This document shows positions 7,629 to 16,145 of a DNA stretch of 33,893 nt, piece after piece. The position numbers and the translations under genes were made by a program. Under the pieces are notes generated by a model, which worked only from the letters and a program-made list of their open reading frames with translations, had not been told where the DNA came from and did no database searches. Position 1 is the stretch's first letter. Every line of letters begins with the position of its first letter. Source of the DNA: Pirellulales bacterium (GTDB lineage: Bacteria; Planctomycetota; Planctomycetia; Pirellulales; Lacipirellulaceae); assembly GCA_020847515.1 (NCBI GenBank), contig JADLBW010000009.1, positions 1 to 33,893 on the forward strand, in the 5' to 3' direction.

Positions 7629-9548
7629 TCAATACTTCATCAAAATCTCCCCGCTGTCGATTCCGCCTATCAACGCAAACCCCCCGTCGGCAATCGCCGC
7701 ACCCAGCTCCGTCACCTGCCGGAAGTATCGGTTGCTCGCCCGCCGCCCGGCGTACTTGTCCGCCAGCCGCTGGCACAAGAGATCGGCCGCGTCGCGCACC
7801 ATCTCGTCTTCTTGCCGCGCCCCGTACAGCGCCGCGCACAGAATTGTAATGAGATCCTGGCACCGCTGCGAAAGTTCCGACATCCGGCACTGCCGGTCGG
7901 CCAGCGCGAGTTGAAACTTGCTCATCGTGCCGGAGATCTCCAGGGCCATTCCCTGCAGCTCGCTGCAGGCGAACTCCGCATGTTGCCGCAGCGACTCGGA
8001 CATCGCCGGAAGCTCGGGCCTTGGCGGCCGCGACATTCGCCGCCCCGCCATCCACTTCAGATACGGTACGGCCGCGCTGCGCAGCGCCCAGGCATGCGCC
8101 GGGTTCCAGGGATTGGGCTTCTTGATGCCGCGCTCGGCCAGCAGCTTACCGATCGGCTCAAAAAACGCCTTGCCATGTTCCTTCACCAGCGACTTGAAAA
8201 AGCCCATGGCGAGCATCTCGCCTTCCCCCTCGTAGATGCAGGGCGCCAGATACTCGTGCACGTTTTCGCCGAACGGATGCCCGGCGAGGAACGACCTCCC
8301 GCCGTGCGTCTTCATGAAGTACTCGACCGCCGCGTGCTTCTGCGACTCGCTGCCGAAAATCTTCGCCACGACGCACTCCATCTCGCCGCGATAGCCCTGG
8401 TCGATGAGCTGCGAGCACCACGCCACCAGCGCGTCGCAACCGACGATCAGTCCCGCCATCTCCCCCAGGCGGCGGCGCACCAGCTCGCGATTGGCGATTC
8501 TCTGCCCGTACGTCGTGCGGTAGTTCGCCCAGGGAATCATGCTGGCCAGCATCGAGCGCATTGTGCCGGCCGCCGTGGCGCACAGGGCGATCCGCCCCAG
8601 GTTCAGCCCGTGATAGGCGATCGTCAGGCCGTCCCCCCGCCGCGGCTGCAGGAGGTTCTCCTTCGGAACGCGGAAGTCGCGGAAGACGATGCCGCGGTTG
8701 TACGTTCGCTTCAGCGCCCACAGCCCGTACTTGCGAAGCTGGAAGTGCTCGTTCTCAGCTTCGGGCAGCTCCGCCACGAGCACCGCCGGCTCGCGGTCGA
8801 CCAGGCATACCAGCCCCAGCATCCGCCCCGGCACGACATTGGTAATGAATAGCTTCTCGCCGTTGACGACGTAATGGTCTCCTTCGAGCCGCGCCGTCGT
8901 TCGTAACGCCGTCAGATCGCTCCCCGCACCGGGCTCGGTGAGGGCGAAGCCGCTCAGCCGCTCGCCCGAAGCCAATTTGGGCAGAAACCTCCGCTTCTGC
9001 TCTTCGCTCCCGAAGGTGCGCACCGGATCGACTGCCCCGATGCACCCATGCACCGACGCCATCCCGGCTACCGTCGGCTCGATCGTCGCCATCCGCGTCA
9101 GAAACGCGGCGAACGCCGGAAAGCGCGCCCCCAATCCGCCATGCTCGCGATCGACCAGCAGCCCCCAATAGCCTGCCGCGCCCAGCTCGGCCAGCACCTC
9201 GTCGGCGATCTTTCCCTCGGCGTTGTAGATCGTCCCCGCATCGCGATGCCGCTTCACCAACGCGGCCGCAGAGTCCATCGCCTGCTTCAAGTCCGGCAAG
9301 GTCTCAACCGGGGCGCTGGTAAACAACTCCACCGGCACGCCACGGTCCCACACGGCGCGATGCGCCGGGCTGCTGACCGTCTGAAACGCCCGCGCGAACA
9401 GTCGCTCCACCTGATCATCCGCGGCGTCGATCGCCCCTGTCCGGCGAGCTTCCTCGTCGCTCTTACCGCCGAGCTTCAGCGCCGTTTCGGCAAATGAGGG
9501 GCCGCCCGATTTCGATTCCGCAACTGGGTCTTCCAGCCGACTAGACAT
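7629..9548 (-). CDS. acyl-CoA dehydrogenase family protein with N- and C-terminal extensions
   Basis: The protein has 639 residues against about 380 for a standard acyl-CoA dehydrogenase, so it resembles the long VLCAD/ACAD9-like class. These enzymes catalyse FAD-dependent alpha,beta-dehydrogenation of acyl-CoA, the first step of beta-oxidation. The first 85 residues are an unrecognised acidic segment. The core follows: helical N-terminal domain (LAELGAAGYWGLLVDREHGG), middle domain with FALTEPGAGSDLTAL and GEKLFITN, and a C-terminal helical domain with YRTTYGQRI. CIYEGEGEML at residues 438-447 keeps the glutamate (E440) at the MCAD-type catalytic-base position. The last 170 residues form an additional helical region. 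The ATG at 9548 is used because upstream codons do not look coding and AAGGA precedes it. It is divergent from the toxin-antitoxin pair. Substrate chain length is not deducible. Confidence 0.88.
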   Translation of the reverse strand: MSSRLEDPVAESKSGGPSFAETALKLGGKSDEEARRTGAIDAADDQVERLFARAFQTVSSPAHRAVWDRGVPVELFTSAPVETLPDLKQAMDSAAALVKRHRDAGTIYNAEGKIADEVLAELGAAGYWGLLVDREHGGLGARFPAFAAFLTRMATIEPTVAGMASVHGCIGAVDPVRTFGSEEQKRRFLPKLASGERLSGFALTEPGAGSDLTALRTTARLEGDHYVVNGEKLFITNVVPGRMLGLVCLVDREPAVLVAELPEAENEHFQLRKYGLWALKRTYNRGIVFRDFRVPKENLLQPRRGDGLTIAYHGLNLGRIALCATAAGTMRSMLASMIPWANYRTTYGQRIANRELVRRRLGEMAGLIVGCDALVAWCSQLIDQGYRGEMECVVAKIFGSESQKHAAVEYFMKTHGGRSFLAGHPFGENVHEYLAPCIYEGEGEMLAMGFFKSLVKEHGKAFFEPIGKLLAERGIKKPNPWNPAHAWALRSAAVPYLKWMAGRRMSRPPRPELPAMSESLRQHAEFACSELQGMALEISGTMSKFQLALADRQCRMSELSQRCQDLITILCAALYGARQEDEMVRDAADLLCQRLADKYAGRRASNRYFRQVTELGAAIADGGFALIGGIDSGEILMKY

Positions 9549-9629
9549 GGCATGAATCCTTCGAGAAGAGCATGATCGATTGCTTCTATTGTACCTCCCA
9601 CCGGCCCTTTTCGCCTCCATCCACGAAGC

Positions 9630-9649
9630 TGCCAAGCCTATAATTGGCA
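9630..9649 (+). promoter_or_regulatory. possible toxin-antitoxin promoter and operator palindrome
   Basis: TATAAT at 9639-9644 is a perfect -10 match and lies 42 bases before the antitoxin ATG. It is overlapped by an inverted repeat with TGCCAA and TTGGCA arms (9630-9635 and 9644-9649, 8-base spacer). Antitoxins of this family normally repress their own promoter by binding such palindromes. No good -35 box is visible. Confidence 0.4.
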
Positions 9650-9685
9650 TTTGCCCAGCCGTATAGGCGGCAACAGGAGGAGTCA

Positions 9686-9916
9686 ATGACGCATATCGCC
9701 CTAGATGAAGCCCAACAGCAATTCGCCGATCTGATCGCTGCCGTTGGCCGAGGTGAGGAGTTCGTCATCACCGTCGAAGGGTCGCCCGCGGCGATCGTTA
9801 CGGCGCCCAAGCAGCCTGGAGAAAAGCCGCGACCCAAGTTCGGTAGCGCTCGGGGCAAGTTCGAAATGGCCGACGATTTCGACGCTCCGCTGGACGACTT
9901 CGCCGAGTACATGTGA
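9686..9916 (+). CDS. Phd/YefM-family antitoxin of a VapC-type toxin
   Basis: The 76-residue protein starts MTHIALDEAQQQFADLIAAV and has the beta-alpha layout of Phd/YefM antitoxins. The strand HIALDEA is followed by the helix QQFADLIAAVGRGE, then the strand pair EFVITVEGSPAAIVTAP. The N-terminal half would bind the operator DNA. The disordered acidic C-terminus (DDFDAPLDDFAEYM) would wrap around and block the toxin. A strong AGGAGGAG sequence about five bases upstream fixes the ATG at 9686. The stop codon overlaps the toxin start (TGATG), giving translational coupling. The final motif DAPLDDFAEYM is characteristic of antitoxins paired with PIN toxins. Confidence 0.88.
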   Translation: MTHIALDEAQQQFADLIAAVGRGEEFVITVEGSPAAIVTAPKQPGEKPRPKFGSARGKFEMADDFDAPLDDFAEYM

Positions 9917-10320
9917 TGCATTTGCTGCTGGATACGCACGCTTGGCTATGGTTCGTTAAAGGCGATCCGCAGCTAAGCGTGGTTGCGCGAGAAGCCATTG
10001 AAGACGCCGACAGGCAGAAGTACGTCAGCGTTGTCAGCATTTGGGAAGTCTCGATTAAGACCGCCATCGGCAAAATGACGTGGCACGAACCGCTCGAAGA
10101 ATTCGTTGCCCGCGAATTGCAGCCCTTTCGCCGTTTGCCAATCTCCGTCAGGCACGCCGTAGCAACTTCGCAATTGCCGCTGCACCACCGCGACCCGTTC
10201 GACCGAATGTTGGCTGTACAAACCTTGCAGCGCGGCTTGACAATCGTCAGCCGCGACTCTGTGTTTGACGCGTACGGCATCCCGCGAATTTGGGATCGCC
10301 CAGATGTGATCGAAGGATAA
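9916..10320 (+). CDS. PIN-domain ribonuclease toxin (VapC family)
   Basis: The 134-residue protein is a single PIN domain, predicted to be a Mg2+-dependent endoribonuclease toxin held inactive by the preceding antitoxin. The acidic active-site residues are present: D6 in MHLLLDTHAWLW, E44 in SIWEVSIK, D93 and D96 in RDPFDRMLA, and D114 in VSRDSVFDAYG. The length is normal for the family. Translation probably starts at the ATG that shares one base with the antitoxin stop; a GTG at 9913 is possible. The gene ends eight bases before the aminopeptidase ATG. The pair has no mobile-element borders in view. Confidence 0.9.
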   Translation: MHLLLDTHAWLWFVKGDPQLSVVAREAIEDADRQKYVSVVSIWEVSIKTAIGKMTWHEPLEEFVARELQPFRRLPISVRHAVATSQLPLHHRDPFDRMLAVQTLQRGLTIVSRDSVFDAYGIPRIWDRPDVIEG

Positions 10321-10328
10321 CAGGTTCC

Positions 10329-11441
10329 ATGCACGACCCCCGCATCGACAGACTCGCCGCCCTCCTGCTCGATCACTCCTGCCGCCTCCAGCGGGGCGAG
10401 CACCTCCTGATCGAGGCCTTCGACCTCCCTGAGATGAACCTCCTCTGCGCCCTGGTCGAAGGCGCCGCCCAGCGCGGCGCCGTGCCGCTGGTCTCCACCA
10501 AGAATAACGAAGTCCTCCGCTCCCTCTACCGCACCGCCACGGTCGACAGCATGCAGGCCGCCGCCCGCTTCGAGCGCGCCCGCATGGAATCGATGCAGGC
10601 CTATATCGGGGTCCGCGGCGCCGCCAACAGCAGCCAGCACGCCGATGTGCCCCAGGACCGCATGGACCTCTACCAGCAGCACTGGTGGCATGCGGTCCAC
10701 AGCGAGGTCCGCGTCCCCCAGACCAAGTGGGTCGTCCTCCGCTACCCGACCGACTCCTTCGCCCAGGCCGCCGGCATGAGCACCGCCGCCTTCGAGGACT
10801 TCTACTTCGACGTCTGCACCGCCGACTACGCCGCCATGAAGGCCGCCCAGGAGCCGCTCGCCGCCCGCATGCGGGCCGCCGACCGCGTCCGCATTACCGC
10901 CCCCGGCACGGAGCTGGAGTTCTCGATCAAAGACGTCCCGGTCATCCCCTGCTTCGGCGAGCGGAACATCCCCGACGGCGAAGTCTTCACCGCCCCGGTC
11001 CGGAGGAGCATCAACGGCCATATCCGTTTCAACGCGCAATCCCGCTACCAGGGGACGGTCTTCAGCGACATCGAGTTCGAGTTCAAAGATGGCCGCATCG
11101 TAAAGGCCGCGGCCAACAACACCGAGCGCATCAACGCCATCCTCGACTCAGACGAGGGGGGCCGTTACTGCGGCGAATGGTCGCTCGGCACGAACAACCG
11201 CGTCCGCCATCCGATGCTCGACACGCTGTTCGACGAAAAGATCGGCGGCAGCTTCCATCTAACCCCCGGCAACGCCTACGACATCGCCGACAACGGCAAC
11301 CGCAGCCGCATCCACTGGGACCTGGTCCTCATCCAGCGCCAGGACTACGGCGGCGGCGAGATCTACTTCGACGGTGAGCTGATTCGCAAGGACGGCCGCT
11401 TCGTCCCCAGCGACCTGCAGGGCCTCAACGAAGGGCTGTGA
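10329..11441 (+). CDS. M29-family (thermophilic-type) leucyl aminopeptidase
   Basis: The 370-residue protein is a cytoplasmic metallo-aminopeptidase of peptidase family M29 (AmpS/AmpT/PepS group), which releases N-terminal residues from peptides. Likely metal ligands are in place: E218 in NIPDGEVFTAP, E283 in CGEWSLGTNN, H310 in GSFHL, and H329 and D331 in IHWDLVL. The N-terminal domain carries LQRGEHLLIEA, typical of the family. Length is slightly shorter than the usual 400. The ATG at 10329 lies eight bases after the toxin stop. AAGGA inside the end of the toxin gene can serve as its ribosome-binding site, so it may be read on the toxin-antitoxin transcript. A separate promoter inside the toxin gene cannot be excluded. 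Confidence 0.88.
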   Translation: MHDPRIDRLAALLLDHSCRLQRGEHLLIEAFDLPEMNLLCALVEGAAQRGAVPLVSTKNNEVLRSLYRTATVDSMQAAARFERARMESMQAYIGVRGAANSSQHADVPQDRMDLYQQHWWHAVHSEVRVPQTKWVVLRYPTDSFAQAAGMSTAAFEDFYFDVCTADYAAMKAAQEPLAARMRAADRVRITAPGTELEFSIKDVPVIPCFGERNIPDGEVFTAPVRRSINGHIRFNAQSRYQGTVFSDIEFEFKDGRIVKAAANNTERINAILDSDEGGRYCGEWSLGTNNRVRHPMLDTLFDEKIGGSFHLTPGNAYDIADNGNRSRIHWDLVLIQRQDYGGGEIYFDGELIRKDGRFVPSDLQGLNEGL

Positions 11442-11917
11442 CGCTAACTGCATCGTGCGATTCCATCCCACCAATCCGGGCAGCGTCTTTACGCCAACGG
11501 CGTAAAACACTCCTAGCCCGGCGGCCTTAAGCTCGACCGGATCCACGACGACCGCACGCTCTTTACGCCAGCGGCGTAAATCATCGTAGCCCAGGGTCGT
11601 TCCCCTCGGCGAAATACCCTGGGTCGTCAGGCCCGTCGATCCCTCAACGCTGAAGGCGTTGCGCAACGGCGCCTCCAACTGCCGCTGGGTAACGCCTTCA
11701 GCGCAACGGAATTCAGCGGCTGCCAACTCTGGGTTACACAGCCGTCAAATCGCTTGCGAATGCATCCATAAACGGGACCAGCAGAAGCTCGTGAACGCTA
11801 CTGGGTGTAGTATATGCTTACTCAGCCGCCAGACGGTTCCAAATCGCAACTGCCCAGTACGATAAGAAATGTGTCTGACAGTTCCTGAGCAACTCAACAC
11901 ACCCCACAGCCCCCGCC
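11442..11917. repeat. 476-base gene-free region built of short palindromic repeats
   Basis: No gene is supported; a minus-strand frame here is a by-product of the repeats. Two TTTACGCC-n3-GGCGTAAA palindromes lie at 11488-11506 and 11562-11580, each followed by a related TAGCCC-containing segment. An inverted pair CCCAGGGT/ACCCTGGG occupies 11590-11623. An inverted pair around GCTGAAGGCGTT and AACGCCTTCAGC spans about 11650-11706. The last 200 bases before the methyltransferase ATG are less GC-rich and presumably hold its promoter. No clear -35/-10 pair was found. Confidence 0.7.
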
Positions 11918-12514
11918 ATGACCGAGCCCTCCCACTGGAACGACCGCTACCGCGACAACAATCTCCCCTGGGACACCGGCCAGCCTTCCTCGGAGCTGCA
12001 GCGCGTCCTTACCCAGCACGCCATCAAGCCCTGTCGCGCCCTCGAAATCGGCTGCGGCACGGGAACCAATTGCGTGTGGCTGGCCCAGCAGGGCTTTGAC
12101 GTTACGGGCGTCGATCTGGCGCCGCTGGCCGTCGAGCGGGCCCAACAGCGGGCCCGCGCCGCCGAGGTCAAAGCGCATTTCCTGGCCGCCGACGTGCTCC
12201 GCCTGCCCGATTTAGGCGCCCCGTTCGCCTTCTTTTTCGATCGCGGCTGTTACCATGCCGTCCGCCGCGAGGCCCCTCGCGAGTACGCCCCCGCCGTCGC
12301 GCGGCAACTCGCCCCCCGCGCCCGCGGACTGATCCTCGCCGGCAATGCCCGCGAGCCGCACGAACCCGGGCCGCCGGTGGTTACCGAACAGCAGATCCGC
12401 GACGAGCTCGGCGCCGAATTTCAAATTCTGGACTTACACGAGATCCGGTTCGATGAAGCCCCCGGCGTCGGCGAGCGGTTTCTGGCCTGGTCCTGCCTGG
12501 TTGAGAAGCGCTAG
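11918..12514 (+). CDS. class I SAM-dependent methyltransferase (TPMT/TehB-like)
   Basis: The 198-residue protein is a single Rossmann-fold methyltransferase. It opens with HWNDRYRDNNLPWDTGQPS, the substrate-side N-terminal signature of thiopurine-methyltransferase/TehB-like enzymes. Motif I is ALEIGCGTGTNCVWLA (residues 41-56). The acidic residue that binds the SAM ribose is D66 in VTGVDLAPLAVERA, and FFDRGCYHAV forms the post-motif strand. The C-terminal part GPPVVTEQQIRDELG is also typical of this group. The length matches the family. The substrate is unknown and could be a thiol, metalloid or small halide acceptor. It stands alone after a repeat region; the next gene starts 146 bases downstream. 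Confidence 0.85.
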   Translation: MTEPSHWNDRYRDNNLPWDTGQPSSELQRVLTQHAIKPCRALEIGCGTGTNCVWLAQQGFDVTGVDLAPLAVERAQQRARAAEVKAHFLAADVLRLPDLGAPFAFFFDRGCYHAVRREAPREYAPAVARQLAPRARGLILAGNAREPHEPGPPVVTEQQIRDELGAEFQILDLHEIRFDEAPGVGERFLAWSCLVEKR

Positions 12515-12660
12515 CCGCCCGGCGGTGTAAAAGCCCGCATCCGGGGACGGCGAAGTCCGACTGTCACGGCTTTCAACCAGCGCGATGCCCCCAAGAAACC
12601 GTGCGTCTCTCAACGTCCTGGCGGTGGCATGCCTCCCCTCTTACGCCTTACACTGCGTCG

Positions 12661-15156
12661 ATGATCGCACTCCATCCACGCCGCTTGGCGCCCGTACTGG
12701 TTCTCATCGCTGGTCTCGTTCCGAGCGCGTCCGCCCAGCCCCCCTCGCCCCGCAGCGTGCCCATCGCCGAGGTTCTGCGCCAGCCGCTGCCGGCCGAGAA
12801 TCTCGTCCTTAACGAGCGCCAGTCCGAGATCCTCATCCACGGGCCGACGTTTTCGTATGCCGTCGATCGACGAACCGGGCTGATCTCAAAGCTCGCCGTT
12901 CGGCGCGACGGCGCCGATGTCCTGACCGCTCCCTCGCCCGTCGTCGTGCGATTCGCCGCCTACTCGCTGACCCCGGCAGGCGCCAGCGCGACGACGACCG
13001 TTTCCAGCTCCAGCCCCGGCAAAGTCGTCCTCAGCACTACCGGCGAATTGAAAGGCCCCGTCGCGCTGCCCTTCGGTCTTGAAACCACGTTTTTCAGCGA
13101 TGGCGTCGTCGTGACTCGCGTCACCGTCACCCCGGCCGCCGCCCTGGCGATCAGCGACCGAATCGAATACGCGGCCGATCTCGAGGGGCGCTTGCAGCGC
13201 TATTTCCACAAGTGCCACCAGCGATACGACAGCGATTCCGGCGGAGCGATGCTGCCGCTCCCGGCCGTTGGCGAGCAGGCCGACGCCGTGACGACGACCT
13301 CGTGCCTGCAGGTCATGAGCCACCAGGCGGCGGCGGCGATCTTCACCGACCTGGGGGCCTACCATATCGCACCCGCGGGCCTCGCCGCCGCCTCGCTTGA
13401 GCGAAAGCCCGCCAGCGCGCCGGATCGGTCCCGCGTCGTGCTGACGCAACGAATCGCCCGCATCGGCGACGGCGGATCGCCCCTGCAGTTGCCCGCCGGC
13501 AAGCCGTTTAGCTTTCGTCTGGGCCTGTGCGTGGCGCCCAACCGACATCCGCATCCCCGCAGTTCCGAACTTCGCCATTTCACCTGGGTCGGCGACGATC
13601 GGCGCCCCTATCCTACTAACGAAGAAATCGAACAAGTCGCGCAACTTGGGTTCAACGTATTTCAGATCCACCGCCTCGGCCTCCTGGGACAACCCCGGCC
13701 CCCGCGCGGCGAGTTGGAACGCGTTATCGCCCAGGTGCACCAGCGCGGCATGCTGCTGATCCTGCTGACGCTCCCCGATCTGCTCGACGCGCACTCCCCG
13801 CGCCTCCAGCAAATGCAAGCCGACGGCCAGTGGTACTTATGGGAGGCGAACAACTACGGCGGGCGCTACACCGCAACCATGGATAGCTACGTCGACTACT
13901 ACGGCACGTGCGTCGGCGCCCCCAACGGGCTGGACGATTACCATCTCGAAACCGCCGCGCAGATGCTCGACCGTTTCGACGTCGACGGCATCTACCTGGA
14001 CGACAACATCACGCAAGGGCCAAGCTGCCCCCATTGGCAAGCCCACGGGCACCCGCGCCCCGGGTACGATTGTCTCATCGAGCTGCACGAGGTGAACTGG
14101 CGCCGTCGACGGCTCCTGCACCAGCGCGTGCCGCACGCGCTGCTGGTCGATCACTGCACCATCGGGCTCTGGCTTCCGCTGCTCAGCCCGTTCGACGTGC
14201 ACCTCTACGGCGAAGGGCATAGCATCTCGACGCTGAACGACTATTGGAATTTTTACGGCATGATCAACTCCATGAACGCCCACGGAAATCTATGGCCCGG
14301 CGGCATGGACGGCGCGCGCTTCGCCACCCCCGGCGCGTACGTACTCGACCTGTTGACCGGCGGCGGCCAGTACGCGTATATCGACTGGCGTCTGTTTACC
14401 GACCGCTTCTCCTACGCCGCCGGAGTATTGAGCAACGAGAAGGATCTGCTGCGGGCGTTCAATCTCGCCCAGCACTACTTCGGCATGCACGAATCGACCC
14501 CCATCGCCTTTGCCGATGCGCCGCCGCTAGTCGGCGGCCGCAAGCCCTCCACCGCCATCGCCGCCTATCGAAACCGCACCTGGGACGACTGCCTCTTGGT
14601 CGTGGGCAACATCCACCCGGAGCCGGCGACCGATTCGCTCGAACTGCATCAACCGGACAAGTTGGGCGTTGATCAAGCCCAAACCTACGGCGTCTTCGAC
14701 GTTCTTCTAGGCCGGTATCGGCGGTTGCCGGGCCGCCAACTGAACCTCGCCTTGCAGCAAATCGAATTGCCCGGCGACGGCCTGCGCTTGTTCTACCTCC
14801 AGCAAGCGGCTGCCGATCGCCCCCAGCACGTTTGGGGCGGCAAACGAATTGAAGAGCTGTGGCACCCTGCCGCAGGGCGGCTCGCCCTCCGCCTCTCCGG
14901 TCCGGCGGGGCTGGCCGATACCGTCTTCCTTTCGCCGGGCCCGCAGCCCATTTCGGCGATCACCGTTAACGGCCAGCCCGCAAGCTTCGCGATGAATCCC
15001 GAAGGCACGTTGCTCCACGGCCCGGTGACGTTCCGGAAGGAACCCATCCTGCTGGAGGTTGAAGTGGGAACCGACGCCTGCACCTTTCCAGTACAACATC
15101 CAGCTCGCCAATCGCCCTACCTGGCGCCTCAACCCCAACCGGGCGACAGCCCGTAG
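12661..15156 (+). CDS. secreted glycoside hydrolase-like protein (TIM-barrel type)
   Basis: The 831-residue protein has a signal peptide (RRLAPVLVLIAGLVPSASA, cleavage near residue 25). An N-terminal beta-rich region of about 300 residues (TFSYAVDRRTGLISKLAV at its start) looks like the beta-sandwich preceding GH-D-like glycosidases. A probable (beta/alpha)8 barrel follows from about residue 305. It includes YPTNEEIEQVAQLGFNVFQI, GMLLILLTLPDLLDAHS and FDVDGIYLDDNITQ, where YLDD may carry a catalytic Asp. HLYGEGH and DLLTGGGQYAYIDWRLFTDR lie further on. The end is a beta-sandwich with SAITVNGQPASFAM. The layout suggests a polysaccharide-active enzyme in the periplasm, but I cannot assign it to a numbered family. 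The ATG at 12661 begins the signal peptide; an upstream ATG at 12601 would add non-coding-like residues. Confidence 0.65.
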   Translation: MIALHPRRLAPVLVLIAGLVPSASAQPPSPRSVPIAEVLRQPLPAENLVLNERQSEILIHGPTFSYAVDRRTGLISKLAVRRDGADVLTAPSPVVVRFAAYSLTPAGASATTTVSSSSPGKVVLSTTGELKGPVALPFGLETTFFSDGVVVTRVTVTPAAALAISDRIEYAADLEGRLQRYFHKCHQRYDSDSGGAMLPLPAVGEQADAVTTTSCLQVMSHQAAAAIFTDLGAYHIAPAGLAAASLERKPASAPDRSRVVLTQRIARIGDGGSPLQLPAGKPFSFRLGLCVAPNRHPHPRSSELRHFTWVGDDRRPYPTNEEIEQVAQLGFNVFQIHRLGLLGQPRPPRGELERVIAQVHQRGMLLILLTLPDLLDAHSPRLQQMQADGQWYLWEANNYGGRYTATMDSYVDYYGTCVGAPNGLDDYHLETAAQMLDRFDVDGIYLDDNITQGPSCPHWQAHGHPRPGYDCLIELHEVNWRRRRLLHQRVPHALLVDHCTIGLWLPLLSPFDVHLYGEGHSISTLNDYWNFYGMINSMNAHGNLWPGGMDGARFATPGAYVLDLLTGGGQYAYIDWRLFTDRFSYAAGVLSNEKDLLRAFNLAQHYFGMHESTPIAFADAPPLVGGRKPSTAIAAYRNRTWDDCLLVVGNIHPEPATDSLELHQPDKLGVDQAQTYGVFDVLLGRYRRLPGRQLNLALQQIELPGDGLRLFYLQQAAADRPQHVWGGKRIEELWHPAAGRLALRLSGPAGLADTVFLSPGPQPISAITVNGQPASFAMNPEGTLLHGPVTFRKEPILLEVEVGTDACTFPVQHPARQSPYLAPQPQPGDSP

Positions 15157-15392
15157 CGCCGCCCCTGTCGGCGACTTCATCGACCGCCTCCTCAGGCGCC
15201 GGCGCATGGCGATGGTCTGTGATAGACGCCGCGCCGCGTTGCGACATTTGCCAGACCGCTGGCGCAGATCCATAGCATCGCGCCACTGTGGCGAGGCAGC
15301 GCGGCTCAACTTCACACACTGACGATTGCACTTTTGCGGCGGGATGTCGTCGTTCGATTGCCGCCGCGTGCGTTGGGCGCCACAATCGTCGC

Positions 15393-16031
15393 ATGCAGAA
15401 CGTCACGCACATCCTGGCGAAGATCGACGCCGGCGATTCGGCCGCCGCCGAGCAACTCTTGCCGCTGGTCTACGACGAGCTTCGCCGTCTGGCCTCCGCC
15501 CAGATGGCCCGCGAGCGCCCCGGCCAAACGCTGCAGGCCACGGCCCTGGTGCACGAAGCCTATCTCCGCATGCTCGGTCCGCACGCCGGCCCCGCGGGGC
15601 GCCCAAACCAGGCGCCGCCCCAATTCGCCTCGCCTGAGGCCCCGACCGCCGCGCTGCCCCACTGGAATTCCCGCGCCCACTTCTTCGCCGCCGCTGCTGA
15701 GGCGATGCGCCGCATCCTCCTCGATCACGCCCGCAGACGGCAAGCGGACAAGCGCGGCGGGGCCCGCCGCCGCCTCCCGCTCGCCGAGGCCGTCGCTCCG
15801 GAACAAATGGCGCCGATCGACCTGCTCGCCCTCAGCGACGCCATCGACCGCCTGAACTGCGAGCGACCGCAACATGTCGCGCTGGTAAAGCTCCGATTCT
15901 TCGCCGGCCTGACGCTGGAAGAAGCCGCCGCCAATCTCGGCATCTCGCTCGCGACAGCCAAGCGTCACTGGACCTGGGCCCGCGCCTGGCTGTTTGGCCA
16001 ACTCAACGACGCCTCGAACGAGGACGCCTAG
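15393..16031 (+). CDS. ECF-type RNA polymerase sigma factor (Sigma70_ECF, planctomycete type)
   Basis: The 212-residue protein has the signature of the planctomycete-enriched Sigma70_ECF group. The N-terminal helix pattern VTHILAKIDAGDSAAAEQLL and VYDELRRLASAQMARERPGQ is followed by TLQATALVHEAYLRM (about 48-62). RAHFFAAAAEAMRRILLDHA with a basic RRRQADKRGG forms the end of region 2. A C-terminal helix-turn-helix (GLTLEEAAANLGISLATAKR, region 4) would contact the -35 element. An insertion of about 20 residues (GPAGRPNQAPPQFASPEAPT) lies after region 2.1. The gene is followed 168 bases later by a Ser/Thr kinase with WD40 repeats. This pairing is recurrent in planctomycetes and suggests kinase-based control of the sigma factor. 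The ATG at 15393 is the first that gives the family N-terminus. Confidence 0.9.
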   Translation: MQNVTHILAKIDAGDSAAAEQLLPLVYDELRRLASAQMARERPGQTLQATALVHEAYLRMLGPHAGPAGRPNQAPPQFASPEAPTAALPHWNSRAHFFAAAAEAMRRILLDHARRRQADKRGGARRRLPLAEAVAPEQMAPIDLLALSDAIDRLNCERPQHVALVKLRFFAGLTLEEAAANLGISLATAKRHWTWARAWLFGQLNDASNEDA

Positions 16032-16040
16032 ACCGCCGCC

Positions 16041-16072
16041 GCCCGTAGGCGCCCGACGCCCGTAGGCGCCCG
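16041..16072 (+). repeat. 15-base direct repeat in the sigma-kinase spacer
   Basis: The word GCCCGTAGGCGCCCG occurs twice (16041-16055 and 16058-16072). GCCGCC upstream and GGCGGGG downstream could form a hairpin, possibly a weak terminator of the sigma gene. Confidence 0.6.
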
Positions 16073-16145
16073 CGGCGGGGCTCGCGTTACGGCTCGGCGC
16101 CTCCCGAGCCTACTGAGCCGAAGCCGCCCTGCTTTACGCACCCTG

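Noticed and set aside
7812-8852. Plus-strand frame of 346 codons
   Set aside because: Antisense to the acyl-CoA dehydrogenase; Arg/His/Gln-rich without motifs.
11488-11580. Possible CRISPR-like repeats
   Set aside because: Only two 19-base palindromes, with the flanking sequence also partly repeated; no spacer structure and no cas genes.
11259-11726. 155-codon minus-strand frame
   Set aside because: Half is antisense to the aminopeptidase and half is a translation of palindromic repeats.
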